Shown: piece after piece, positions 17,880 to 27,500 of the stretch
Layout of the letters: every line of letters starts with the position of its first letter
Numbering within the stretch: position 1 is the stretch's first letter
Origin: Spirosoma sp. SC4-14
GTDB lineage: Bacteria; Bacteroidota; Bacteroidia; Cytophagales; Spirosomataceae
Direction of reading: 5' to 3'
Assembly (NCBI RefSeq): GCF_037201965.1
Contig: NZ_CP147518.1
Coordinates: forward strand, 929,001-993,000
DNA length: 64,000 nt
The notes under the pieces: generated by a model
What the model was told of the DNA's origin: nothing
The model's database searches: none
Seen by the model: only the letters and a program-made list of their open reading frames with translations
Program-made: the position numbers and the translations under genes

Positions 17880-18884
17880 ATGGAAGTAGTTGATGTTATT
17901 ATTGTGGGTGGTGGGCCCTGTGGGCTGGCTGCCGGAATTGAAGCAACCAAAGCAGGACTGAGCCATCTGATTCTGGAGATGGGGAGTCTGACAGAATCTA
18001 TTCGGCAGTATCCGCGACGGATGCGCTTTTTTTCGACCGCCGAGAATATCGAAATTGGTGGTATTCCGTTTCCCATTTCAGGCGTAAAAGCCGGGCGCGA
18101 CGAAGCACTTCAGTACTACCGGAAAGTAGCGGCTTATTATCACCTCAACTTTAAACTCTTTCAGGAGGTCTGGGATGTTCGGAAAACCGACGAGCTGTTT
18201 ACTGTATCGACAACATCGGGCGCGCAGTATCAGGCCCGAAAAGTAATTATGGCAACGGGCTATTTTACCCGGCCCCGCTGGCTTGGTATTCCCGGCGAAA
18301 ATCTGCCGCACGTGTCGCACTACTACGATGAACCCTTTAAGTATTCGTTTACAAACGTAGTCATTGTGGGCGCATCAAACTCGGCGGTCGAAGCGGCTCT
18401 GGAACTCTATCGGCACGATGTAAACATAACCGTTGTGCATCGGGGAGAGGATTTTAGGAGCACGGTCAAGTACTGGCTCGTTCCCGATGTGAAAAACCGG
18501 GTGAAAGAAGGTAAAATTAAAACCGTATTCGATTCGGTCGTAACGCAGATTGGCAGCAAAACTGTAACGGTCAATAACCTGAAAACGGGAGAAGAAAGCC
18601 AGCTCCCCGCCGATTTTGTCCTGGTGCTAACCGGCTACATACCCGATGCCGAACTGCTGCGCCGGTGCGGAATCGAACTGGATCCGGTTACGCAGGTGCC
18701 TGTTTATAACAAAGAAACATTCGAAACCACCGTGCCGGGGCTTTATGTCTGTGGAACTGTGATGGCCGGAATTTTTACCGAAAAAGTATTTATCGAAAAT
18801 GGCCGCGAACATGCGCAGTCGATCATCGACCATATTATGGGCCGCGAAGTGCATAAGGTTAAAGAATTGATTCAGCGGATTTAA
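17880..18884 (+). CDS. ypdA: YpdA/Bdr-like FAD- and NAD(P)-dependent disulfide reductase
   Basis: The 334-residue pyridine-nucleotide oxidoreductase starts MEVVDVIIVGGGPCGLAA, where GGGPCG is the FAD-binding dinucleotide motif. ATGYFTRP closes the FAD domain, and VGASNSAVEAA is the NAD(P)H motif. CGTVMAG near the C-terminus is another FAD contact. YpdA proteins reduce bacillithiol disulfide in Firmicutes; Bacteroidota copies are usually named putative bacillithiol disulfide reductase, but the thiol used here is not known. There is no CxxC redox pair, as in YpdA. The open frame extends to a GTG at 17850, beside the upstream terminator; 17880 is preferred because the FAD motif starts there. Confidence 0.85.
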   Translation: MEVVDVIIVGGGPCGLAAGIEATKAGLSHLILEMGSLTESIRQYPRRMRFFSTAENIEIGGIPFPISGVKAGRDEALQYYRKVAAYYHLNFKLFQEVWDVRKTDELFTVSTTSGAQYQARKVIMATGYFTRPRWLGIPGENLPHVSHYYDEPFKYSFTNVVIVGASNSAVEAALELYRHDVNITVVHRGEDFRSTVKYWLVPDVKNRVKEGKIKTVFDSVVTQIGSKTVTVNNLKTGEESQLPADFVLVLTGYIPDAELLRRCGIELDPVTQVPVYNKETFETTVPGLYVCGTVMAGIFTEKVFIENGREHAQSIIDHIMGREVHKVKELIQRI

Positions 18885-18904
18885 CCGTAAGACCCTGCCT
18901 TTTT

Positions 18905-18968
18905 TAAAATAGACTGCCGATTGGGATGATTTTTACACGCTAATTAGCCCAATCGGCAGTCTATTTTA
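18905..18968. terminator. 21-bp perfect hairpin after the ypdA-like gene
   Basis: 18905-18925 (TAAAATAGACTGCCGATTGGG, 21 bases in total, core GACTGCCGATTGGG) pairs exactly with 18948-18968 across a 22-base loop. It lies 20 bp after the stop codon and has T/A-rich ends on both sides, so it may terminate on either strand. Confidence 0.65.
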
Positions 18969-19046
18969 GGCAATACACGGTAGCATAGAACAGAAAACAG
19001 GCATAAGATTTAACTTGCACACTTATTACCTGACCCATCCTGTTTT

Positions 19047-21470
19047 ATGTGCAAGATTCGTCTGTTGCTTATACTTGGTCTTTTTTCTTCTCTTTCGTTA
19101 GCCCAAACCTCTACACCCACCGACTGGACCAATCAGTATTGGACGGCCCGCTGGATACTCCACCCAACGGCTCCAGCCCGGCAGTATGGTGTGTATCATT
19201 TCAGAAAATCATTCGATCTGGCGCAGAAACCAAACCGATTTGTTGTGCATGTATCGGCCGATAATCGTTATCGGTTGTTTGTAAATGGCAAAGCCGTAGC
19301 CATAGGGCCCGCCCGGAGCGACACGCAAAACTGGAACTATGAAACCATTGATCTGGCTCCTTACCTACAGGCAGGCCGGAATGTGCTGGCCGCACAGGCC
19401 TGGTATATGGGCGAAGGTGCGCCGTTTGCTCAGATGAGCTATCAGTTCGGTTTTTTGTTGCAGGGCGATGGGCCAGTCGAAAAAGTTGCCAATACCGACG
19501 CTAGCTGGAAAATAGTTCATAACCCTGCCTACTCGCCCATTAAAAACGATATACCGAAACTACGTACCTACATTGTTGTGGGCGATGGCGATCGGGTCGA
19601 TGCCGCTCAGTATCCATGGGGGTGGGAGCAACCTGGTTTCGACGACACTCATTGGGTGGCTGCTAAACCGCTAAATTTTCCAACTAAGCCACGTGGTCTG
19701 GGAACAGACGGTAACTGGGGGCTGGTGCCGCGTATGATTCCGATGATGGATGAAAAACCACTTCGGTTGTCAACGGTTCGGCGGACCGAAAACGGCAAAA
19801 TGGAGAATGCTTTTTTGCAGGGAAATGCCCCCGTAACGGTTCCTGCCAATACAAAAGCCGTGTTTCTGCTCGATCAGGGCTATTTGACCAACGCTTATCC
19901 AGAGCTAACCGTTAGCCAGGGTAAGGCGGCAACCATAACACTTGCCTATGCCGAAGCCTTAATCGATGCTAAAGGCCGGAAAGGGAACCGGAACGAGATT
20001 GAAGGGCGAACCTTACGCGGTTTCGAAGATCAGTTTATGGCCGATGGTGGTAGCAAACGCACGTTTCGGCCACTCTGGTTTCGAACGTACCGGTATCTGC
20101 AACTGACGGTCGAAACCAAACAGGATCCGCTTGTTCTCGATGATCTGATTGGCCAATATACAGCCTATCCCTTCGAAGAGAAAGCCCGGTTTTCTGCCAA
20201 CGCAGCCACACCAGGTGTAGATGCACCTGGCGACACTACATTGAAAGCCATCTGGAACGTAGGTTGGCGAACGGCCCAACTTTGCGCTGGCGAAAATTAC
20301 TACGATTGCCCCTACTACGAGCAGTTGCAGTATACGGGCGATACCCGCATTCAGTCGATGATTTCGCTCTATGTAACGGGCGACGATCGCCTGATGCGGA
20401 AAGCGATTATGGATTATGACCATAGCCGGTTTAACGACGGACTTACGCAGAGCCGATATCCATCAGCCGATTTTCAGGTTATCCCTACGTTTTCGCTGTT
20501 CTGGGTTTGTATGATTCACGACTACTGGATGCATCGGCAGGACGACGCTTTTGTGAAATCACTGCTACCCGGCATTATGGGCGTGCTGAACTGGCACGAA
20601 CAGCGCATTGCTCCGACCGGCCTGAATGGACCGCTCGAATGGTGGAATTTTGTCGACTGGGCCAAATGGCAGAACGCTACCGATGAAATTGCGGGGGGCG
20701 TTCCGGCCGGTGCCCGAAAAGGCGGGTCCAGCATTCTGTCGTTGCAGCAGGCATATACCTATTTCCGGGCGGGCGATTTGCTGGCGCATTATGGACTAAA
20801 CGAACGCGCCGAACATTACCGTGAACTGGGTCGACGGCTAAATCGGGCCGTTTATGCTCAGTGCTGGGATGCTTCCCGGGGGCTAATAGCCGATGTGCCT
20901 GTTTCCTCGGCCAGCAAAGCAATATTCAGTCAGCATGCCAACATCCTTGCCGTATTGACTGATGCCGTTCCTGCCAGTCAGCAGGCATCGTTGTTGCAAA
21001 AAGTAATGGCCGATACCTCACTCACACAGGCTACGTTTTACTTTAAATTTTACCTGTTTGAAGCGCTCAAAAAAACAAAACTTGGTGATCAGTTGGTTGC
21101 TCAGCTCAAACCCTGGCGCGACATGCTGGCGATTGGCCTGACTACTTTTGCCGAAAATCCTGAGCCAACCCGATCCGACTGCCACGCCTGGAGCGCATCG
21201 CCTTTATACGAGTTTTTATCGATGACCTGCGGCATACGCCCGGCTGAACCCGGTTTTAAATCCGTTCGGATTGAGCCCTATCTGGGCGATTTGACAGCCG
21301 TAAGCGGTCAGATGCCACATCCATTGGGCATCATTAGTGTTGAGTTCAGGAAAACGTCGGCTGGCCAGTTGACGGGTACAGTTATCATGCCTGGAAATCT
21401 GACAGGAACCCTCCGCTGGAAAGGGAAATCTCTGCTGCTAAAAGCTGGAAAGCAAACAGTGAATCTGTAA
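19047..21470 (+). CDS. Secreted alpha-L-rhamnosidase-like glycoside hydrolase (GH78)
   Basis: The 807-residue protein has a signal peptide (ILGLFSSLSLAQ). An N-terminal beta-sandwich region (about 30-370) includes SADNRYRLFVNGKAV and GRNVLAAQAW. The (alpha/alpha)6 catalytic domain follows with CPYYEQLQYTGDTRIQ at about 420-435, corresponding to the GH78 CPxRxExxxWxGD segment, and WWNFVDW near 533. A small C-terminal beta domain (GIISVEFRKTS) closes the protein. GH78 enzymes remove terminal alpha-L-rhamnose from pectin, flavonoid glycosides or bacterial polysaccharides. The segment reads YEQLQYTGD instead of the more common REERLGWTGD, so substrate preference may differ. It is likely periplasmic or surface exposed. 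Confidence 0.85.
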   Translation: MCKIRLLLILGLFSSLSLAQTSTPTDWTNQYWTARWILHPTAPARQYGVYHFRKSFDLAQKPNRFVVHVSADNRYRLFVNGKAVAIGPARSDTQNWNYETIDLAPYLQAGRNVLAAQAWYMGEGAPFAQMSYQFGFLLQGDGPVEKVANTDASWKIVHNPAYSPIKNDIPKLRTYIVVGDGDRVDAAQYPWGWEQPGFDDTHWVAAKPLNFPTKPRGLGTDGNWGLVPRMIPMMDEKPLRLSTVRRTENGKMENAFLQGNAPVTVPANTKAVFLLDQGYLTNAYPELTVSQGKAATITLAYAEALIDAKGRKGNRNEIEGRTLRGFEDQFMADGGSKRTFRPLWFRTYRYLQLTVETKQDPLVLDDLIGQYTAYPFEEKARFSANAATPGVDAPGDTTLKAIWNVGWRTAQLCAGENYYDCPYYEQLQYTGDTRIQSMISLYVTGDDRLMRKAIMDYDHSRFNDGLTQSRYPSADFQVIPTFSLFWVCMIHDYWMHRQDDAFVKSLLPGIMGVLNWHEQRIAPTGLNGPLEWWNFVDWAKWQNATDEIAGGVPAGARKGGSSILSLQQAYTYFRAGDLLAHYGLNERAEHYRELGRRLNRAVYAQCWDASRGLIADVPVSSASKAIFSQHANILAVLTDAVPASQQASLLQKVMADTSLTQATFYFKFYLFEALKKTKLGDQLVAQLKPWRDMLAIGLTTFAENPEPTRSDCHAWSASPLYEFLSMTCGIRPAEPGFKSVRIEPYLGDLTAVSGQMPHPLGIISVEFRKTSAGQLTGTVIMPGNLTGTLRWKGKSLLLKAGKQTVNL

Positions 21471-21587
21471 CGTAGTTAGACCTGAAGTGTATTGTTTTTT
21501 TATTTTGGTGTATTTGTTGTGGCGGTGATGTTATTTATTTCTTATAAAAAAAGATTTTAAACAAATCGTTTGCTGTGCAGACCTGTA

Positions 21588-21614
21588 TTGTGTAAGACGT
21601 TTTTTGTATTTTTG
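21588..21614 (+). promoter_or_regulatory. Candidate promoter with flanking inverted repeat
   Basis: TTG (21588-21590), a 16-bp spacer and TATTTTTG (21607-21614) fit the Bacteroidota pattern, with a slightly short spacer. GTAAGAC (21592-21598) and GTCTTAC (21616-21622) form an inverted repeat around the -7 box and could bind a repressor. Confidence 0.4.
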
Positions 21615-21640
21615 TGTCTTACAAGTTACGGTGGGTATCG

Positions 21641-21676
21641 AAACGTCCGGACAGATTGTTCGGGCGTTTTTTGTTT
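21641..21676 (+). terminator. Terminator-like hairpin inside the leader of the 21769 gene
   Basis: AAACGTCCGGA (21641-21651) and TCGGGCGTTT (21660-21669) form a stem of about 10 bp followed by a T run. It lies between the candidate promoter at 21588-21614 and the next coding start, so it could be an attenuator, the end of a short RNA, or the late terminator of the GH78 gene. Confidence 0.55.
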
Positions 21677-21768
21677 TATGGCGTGAACGAATGAACCATG
21701 CGGTTAACTTTTTGAAATTGTTGATCGGTTTGTTCGGCTGTATTCGACATGAACTTTTCTGGTACGTT

Positions 21769-22224
21769 ATGAAATTCAGTATCTGGTTGTTCGTTCTAAC
21801 GGCGGGCTGTTTGATGGCGGCAACCGCACAAACTATTCCGCAGGGAGCCAATGCGATTGAGCTGACCACCACCCTGGCCGATTCGGCACTGTTCGAGTCA
21901 GTACAGGCATTTCTGGAAGAGGCTGGCTTCGATATTGATGTGGCCAATGAAGAAGAAGGAACGGTTGTTACGGAATACAAAACCATAACCGAATTCAAGA
22001 CGATTCAGAACCCCGTACAGATACGCATACTGGCGACACTGGAAGACGGTGTCGTCTTGTTTAAAGGACAGGCAAAAGCCCCTGATGTTAACAGCCTATC
22101 GGAAGCCAAACCAGTTGTTTATCGGAGAGAAGACACTGATGGGGAATTTTTATTGATCAATGAAATAATTACCCGATATGCTAAAACGCTTGACCAGGCT
22201 ACGCTCGACTATAATGTGCCCTAA
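21769..22224 (+). CDS. Small secreted protein of unknown function
   Basis: I do not recognise this 151-residue protein. It starts MKFSIWLFVLTAGCLMAATAQ, a signal peptide with a cleavage site near AATAQ. A longer frame from 21604 adds 55 residues but would cross the terminator-like hairpin, so 21769 is preferred. The mature part is acidic and looks alpha/beta: FESVQAFLEEAGFDIDVANEEEGTV resembles a small ferredoxin-like or BON-like fold, followed by repeated strands (TEYKTITEFKTI, QIRILATLEDGVVLFKG). No cysteine pairs or catalytic motifs are visible in the mature part. It is probably periplasmic. Confidence 0.65.
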   Translation: MKFSIWLFVLTAGCLMAATAQTIPQGANAIELTTTLADSALFESVQAFLEEAGFDIDVANEEEGTVVTEYKTITEFKTIQNPVQIRILATLEDGVVLFKGQAKAPDVNSLSEAKPVVYRREDTDGEFLLINEIITRYAKTLDQATLDYNVP

Positions 22225-22327
22225 TAAGCCCTGGTCAAAAATAGTGCTAAACACTTCCCCGATACACTAAGTTACTGATGAGTGTCTGTCAGAACGCAGG
22301 CACTGTGTTAAAGTACACTACCAAGGA

Positions 22328-22358
22328 AGGCCCGGTTTATGCCGGGCTTTTGGTTTTT
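22328..22358 (+). terminator. Rho-independent terminator after the small secreted protein gene
   Basis: GCCCGG (22330-22335) and CCGGGC (22342-22347) form a GC-rich stem followed by TTTTGGTTTTT. Confidence 0.75.
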
Positions 22359-22386
22359 CTACACGAGAACTAAGCGTTTCCGGGGT

Positions 22387-22418
22387 AAAAAAACAGGCTA
22401 CTCCCCAAGAGAGTAGCC
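22387..22418 (-). terminator. Rho-independent terminator of the SDR gene
   Basis: GGCTACTC (22396-22403) pairs with GAGTAGCC (22411-22418). On the minus strand the stem is followed by seven T residues (plus A run 22387-22393). It faces the plus-strand terminator at 22328-22358, as expected between convergent genes. Confidence 0.8.
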
Positions 22419-22448
22419 CCAAAAAGAAGCGCATAGGCAAACGGGTAG

Positions 22449-23195
22449 CTATTTACGATAAATTGTAGTGGCTGCTGCCTGGGCTCCCGCCAGAATTGTT
22501 ATATCGGCAATTGTAACCCGGGAAGGTGCCGAAACAGCATAAACAATGGCGTCGGCAATATCTTCGGCCTGTAGGGGTGTGAATCCTTCATAAACTTTGG
22601 CAGCCCGTTGGGTATCACCTTTAAACCGGACTGCCGAAAATTCCGTTTCTACCGCGCCGGGAGCAACATTCGTCACTTTAATTCCATGCTGTGTCAGATC
22701 GAGCCGCATACCGGCACTTAAGGCCTCAACGGCCGCTTTACTGGCGCAATAAACCGCACCGTTAGCATAGGTTTCTTTTCCGGCAATAGAACTAATGTTC
22801 ACTATATGACCTCGTTTTCGGGCAACCATGCCCGGAATAACAGCTTTAGATACATACAGCAGGCCCTGAACATTTCCATCAATCATCTGATCCCAGTCGT
22901 CAGGATCGCCATTCTGAATAGAAGAGAGCCCATGGGCATTACCCGCATTGTTAACCAATATATCAATTGCTTTCCAGTCATCGGGTAAGCTGTCAATCGC
23001 TTGTTCTACTTCGTCCCGGATACGTACGTCGAAGTTTAACGTTATAACCGGAATTTGTGCGCCAAGCTCCTGTTCGAGTTCGACCAGACGATCCTGACGG
23101 CGGCCGCACAGAATTAAGCGATAGTCCAGATCGGCAAATGCCTCGGCGGTGGCGCGCCCAATGCCCGATGTTGCGCCAGTGATAAGTGCAATCAT
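22449..23195 (-). CDS. Short-chain dehydrogenase/reductase (YdfG-like SDR)
   Basis: This 248-residue classical SDR has cofactor motif TGATSGIGRA (residues 6-15), and CGRR after strand 2 suggests NADP(H) preference. NNAG is at about 86, catalytic serine in NISSIAG, and Y/K in YCASKAAVEA. The sequence resembles the YdfG group acting on 3-hydroxy acids such as serine, threonine or malonic semialdehyde, but the substrate is not certain. It is cytoplasmic and stands alone, with a well-formed promoter and terminator. Confidence 0.9.
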   Translation of the reverse strand: MIALITGATSGIGRATAEAFADLDYRLILCGRRQDRLVELEQELGAQIPVITLNFDVRIRDEVEQAIDSLPDDWKAIDILVNNAGNAHGLSSIQNGDPDDWDQMIDGNVQGLLYVSKAVIPGMVARKRGHIVNISSIAGKETYANGAVYCASKAAVEALSAGMRLDLTQHGIKVTNVAPGAVETEFSAVRFKGDTQRAAKVYEGFTPLQAEDIADAIVYAVSAPSRVTIADITILAGAQAAATTIYRK

Positions 23196-23222
23196 AAAAA
23201 GTCAGGTTGTGTACATACCCCA

Positions 23223-23255
23223 CAAAACTAATAGAATCTATGTTGAGTCTTCAAA
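23223..23255 (-). promoter_or_regulatory. Bacteroidota-type promoter for the SDR gene
   Basis: On the minus strand TTTG (23255-23252), a 21-bp spacer and TAGTTTTG (23230-23223) give a near-perfect -33/-7 pair. The -7 box lies 28 bp upstream of the SDR start codon. Confidence 0.6.
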
Positions 23256-23550
23256 CGAAAAAAAGATCCATAATGCTGGCATCTAATCGTATAAAGTCAC
23301 CGAATCGGCGCGGATTTTGCTTTTAATACAGGAGAAAACCAGACGGAAAGCCAATTGGCTCAACACTAGCTGGATAGACGGATAGGCTTTTGCCGCTAAC
23401 TCAGTTTGGCTGGTGTTTCTAAACGTCTTGAGTTTTAAAAACGTTATGCGCTGAGAGCCAGTGACTCACATTTTTTATGGGCATTTGACGCTGTCTTTTG
23501 CTCAGGGAAGCTTTGAATTAGCGCTAGAGAAGATAAACAGGCTTTATTGT

Positions 23551-24537
23551 ATGATACCGCACTTTTCAGTAGTGATACCAACATATCGGCAACCGGCACA
23601 ACTACTAAAGTGTCTGGATGCTTTGGGAAAGCAACGGATTCCCAGGGATCAGTACGAAATTATCGTGGTCGATGATGGAAATTCGCCGGATGTAGCGGCT
23701 GCGGTTGCTCTTTTTACGAAACAGATTGCGCAAACGGGAGGCCCCCTCGAAGTTCGGTACTTAGGACAACCTGAGTGGCGTGGACCGGCTGCTGCCCGAA
23801 ACCGCGGATGGCGGGCTGCCAGAGGACGAATTGTAGCCTTCACCGACGACGATTGTTTGCCACAACCTACCTGGCTGGCTGCTGCCTTAACCAGTTTTCA
23901 GCGCGGAGCCCAGGTTATGACGGGGCAACTGCGGTTAACGTTAGCTGATAATGCCACACTCTATAATCCTGCCACACCCTATCTCGAAATGAGTGAGTTC
24001 ATTTCGGCCAATTGTTTTTGTCGGAAATCGGCGCTGGAACGGGTAGGTGGTTTTGAAGAAGCATTTGATCTGGCCTGGCGTGAGGACAATGATCTGCAGT
24101 TTAAATTTATTCAGGCCGGTATTCCCATCAGCAAATGTCCGGAAGCTGTAGTGATTCATCCCATGCAGGAAGATCCCTGGTATACGTCTTTATCGAATGA
24201 ACGAAAAAATCGGTATGATGCACTGCTATATAAACGCCACCCCGATTTGTTCAGACAGCGCATTGCTGCCGACCGCAGTTTGGTAATTGAGTATTATAGT
24301 ACCGTGTTTGGGGCAACCATCGGTCTTGCTGGTGCCTTATCGGGAAGTGCGATTACCTCGGCGGTTGGTTTTGGCATATGGGGCATTTTAACCGCTAATT
24401 TGTTTATCAATCAACTACCTGACAAGGTTACTGGTACGAGTGTTAAGCAAACAATGCTGACGGCGTTAGCTACACCATTTGTAGCCGTCTATTGGCGACT
24501 GTATGGCGCTGTTAAATATAAGGTGTTGTATTGGTAA
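23551..24537 (+). CDS. Glycosyltransferase family 2, membrane-anchored
   Basis: The 328-residue protein starts MIPHFSVVIPTYRQ, the usual GT2/GT-A opening. An upstream extension to 23461 has no family signal and is rejected. IIVVDDG (nucleotide-binding aspartates), AARNRGW and the DXD-like FTDDDCLPQ motif follow, then AWREDNDLQFK containing the catalytic-base ED motif. C-terminal hydrophobic stretches (about 245-285) suggest one or two membrane helices near the end. GT2 enzymes transfer sugars from nucleotide donors to polysaccharide or lipid carriers; donor and acceptor cannot be read here. No other surface-polysaccharide genes are adjacent. Confidence 0.87.
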   Translation: MIPHFSVVIPTYRQPAQLLKCLDALGKQRIPRDQYEIIVVDDGNSPDVAAAVALFTKQIAQTGGPLEVRYLGQPEWRGPAAARNRGWRAARGRIVAFTDDDCLPQPTWLAAALTSFQRGAQVMTGQLRLTLADNATLYNPATPYLEMSEFISANCFCRKSALERVGGFEEAFDLAWREDNDLQFKFIQAGIPISKCPEAVVIHPMQEDPWYTSLSNERKNRYDALLYKRHPDLFRQRIAADRSLVIEYYSTVFGATIGLAGALSGSAITSAVGFGIWGILTANLFINQLPDKVTGTSVKQTMLTALATPFVAVYWRLYGAVKYKVLYW

Positions 24538-24545
24538 CCGATACT

Positions 24546-24585
24546 AAAAAATGAAGGGTGGAGAATTCTCCACCCTTCATTTTTT
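24546..24585. terminator. 40-bp perfect palindrome between convergent genes (bidirectional terminator)
   Basis: 24546-24565 (AAAAAATGAAGGGTGGAGAA) is exactly complementary to 24566-24585 with no spacer. It begins with six A and ends with six T, so it can terminate both the GT2 gene (stop 24537) and the giant surface-protein gene (stop 24599). Confidence 0.85.
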
Positions 24586-24598
24586 AACAAATCCAAGC

Positions 24599-27500
24599 TT
24601 ATTGCTTGATGATTTTAATTGTTTGGCGTTGCAGACCTGTATCGACCTGGAGTAAGTATAGTCCGGCCGCCGGACCTATCCGAAGGCGAATCCGCTCAAC
24701 CGCCGATGGATGCTGAATGGTTTTTTTGTCTACAAGGTGCCCCTGTTCAGAAACCGTTTGGAGTTGTACGGCCTGGCCGTTTAATCCGTTTATTTCGACG
24801 TCTACCGTTTCTTCCTGGGTTGGGTTACCAAATACCTGTAGGCTAATAGTGGGTTTAGCCTCAGCCGATATACGGCTACTGGCATTTGCGCAGGCAGCCA
24901 ACCAGTTGTAGCTGAAACTAGCCTCACCTGTACTACCCACCTGCGTCGCCTTGAGCGTGATTACCGGATTGTCGGTGTAGAGCTTCAGCGAATAAGGGCC
25001 TGCTGTAGTCGTTGGAGGCATCTCGTTCACTACCCAAAATGTAACAGCCTGACCATTTAATCCTGCATACTGCGGGTTGAAACTTACCACCCGTTCGCCC
25101 GCACTTACGACCTGACAACTTACGGTACTAACGGCCGTAATTGAAAAATCGGGGCTTGAAATCGGTGGTTCTGGATTCACCGTCAGCATAAAACTCGTGC
25201 TGGCCGACAAATTGCCCGGATCGGTAGCTATTACCACTATGGTAGCGGTTCCTTCTGCCGAGGGGCTACCACTGATCGTATTGCCGCTGAAATTCAGCCC
25301 TGATGGCAATCCTGTCACCGATAGCGTTAGTGCATCGCCATTGCTGTCGGTAAAGGTATTGGCAGGAATGGCATAACTGAACGCCTGGCCGACTGTGGCT
25401 ACCTGATTCGGAATCAGATTAGATACAATTGGAGCCACATTGCCCGGTGGAGTGCCATTACAGGCAGCTAACCAGTTGTAGCTGAAACTAGCCTCACCTG
25501 CACTACCTACCTGCGTCGCCTTGAGCGTAATTACCGGATTGTCGGTGTATAAAGTCAGCGTATACGGACCAGGGTTGGTGGTTGGTGCCAATTCGTTAAC
25601 CACCGAGAAACTGATAGGCGACCCATTGGTACCACCGTACTGGGGGGTAAAGCTGAGCCGACGCTGATTGGTCGATAGGGCTTCGCAACTCAGCGTAGTC
25701 ACGTCCACAATCGAAAAGTTCGGGGTGTTTGGAGTCGGTGTTACCGTGAGCAGGAACGACGTTCCTACCGCTAACCCGCCTGGGTCTACGGCCGTAACCG
25801 ATACCGAATTGACTCCCGTAACCGTAGGCGTACCGCTGATAAGGCTACCCGTCAGGCTTAACCCTGCTGGTAAATTGTTTGCCGAAAAACTAAGTGGTTG
25901 CTGGTCGGGGTCATTGAAATAATTAGTCAGTTCGAGTTGATACGCCTGATTTTGGAGAATTGTCTGGCTGGCAATTCCTGTAGTCGTAGGCGGATGATTG
26001 TCGGTATGGCCCGACCCACAGGAAGCCAGCCAATTATAGTTAAATTGGGTTGTTCCATTACCTAACTGATTAGCTACCAATGTAATAGTCGGATTGTCGT
26101 TGTACAACCGGAGGGTGTAAGGAGCTGGGTCGGTTGTTGGAGCCATTTCATTCACTACCGAGAACGTAAGCGGGTTGCTATTCAATCCGCTATAAGCTGG
26201 CGTAAACGTGACATAGTATTCTCCTCGGTCGGTGTTAACCAGTTGGCAATCAACCATTGTGACGCTGATGATAGCAAAGCCGCCTGGCTGAATGGTCAAC
26301 ACAATTGGCGACGAAGCAGGGCTTGTACAGCTATTCACAGTGCAGGTAGCGCTTAGGGTGTAGTTGCCCGGTTGTGAATAAGTGTATAGGTTGCCATCCG
26401 CCGAACCCGATCCGCCGATTGAGATCCAGTTAAGGGTTCCACTGCATCCGGTAGCAGTTACAGATATAGGCTGATTAGTGGTTGATAGCATACTTGGGCT
26501 TAAGGCAGGTGCCGTCAGGTTGTTATCCTGAATGACCGTTGCCGAAGCCGTGGCGGTGCAACCGCTGCCACTGGTTAAGGTCACCGAGTAGGTGCCTGCT
26601 GCCGAGACGGTGATGGCGGATGTGGTTTCGCCGGTGCTCCACAATACCGAACCGGTGCCGTTAGCCGTCAGCGTAGCCGATGGGTTAGCACAAGTGAGCG
26701 TGGTGCTTGTGGGCGTAATGCTGACGGTTGGAGCCGTCTGGTCAGCCTGCACACTGGCACTGGCCGTTGCAGTACAACCACTGCCCGAAGTCAGAGTGAC
26801 CGAGTAGGTACCCGCTTCGGAGACGGTGATGGCGGATGTGGTTTCACCCGTTGACCACAAGACCGAACCAGTGCCATTGGCCGTCAGGGTAGCCGATGGG
26901 TTAGCGCAAGTGAGCGTAGTCGAGGTTGGGGTGATGCTCACCGATGGGGCCGTCTGGTCGGCCTGCACACTAGCCGAAGCCGTTGCAGTACAACCACTGC
27001 CCGAAGTCAGAGTGACCGAGTAGGTACCCGCTTCGGAGACGGTGATGGCGGAGGTGGTTTCACCGGTTGACCACAAGACCGAACCGGTGCCATTGGCCGT
27101 CAGGGTGGCTGACGGATTGGCGCAAGTGAGCGTAGTCGAGGTTGGGGTAATGCTGACGGTTGGTGCCGTCTGGTCGGCCTGCACACTGGCGTTGGCCGTG
27201 GCGGTACAACCACTGCCCGAAGTCAGGGTCACCGAGTAGGTGCCTGCTTCGGAGACGGTGATGGCGGAGGTGGTTTCACCGGTTGACCACAAGACCGAAC
27301 CGGTGCCATTAGCCGTCAGGGTAACTGATGGGTTGGCACAAGTGAGCGTGGTGGACGAAGGGGTGATGCTCACCGATGGGGCAGTTTGGTCAGCCTGCAC
27401 ACTGGCGTTGGCCGTTGCAGTACAGCCGCTGCCCGAAGTCAGGGTGACCGAGTAGGTACCCGCTTCGGAGACGGTGATGGCCGAGGTGGTTTCACCGGTT

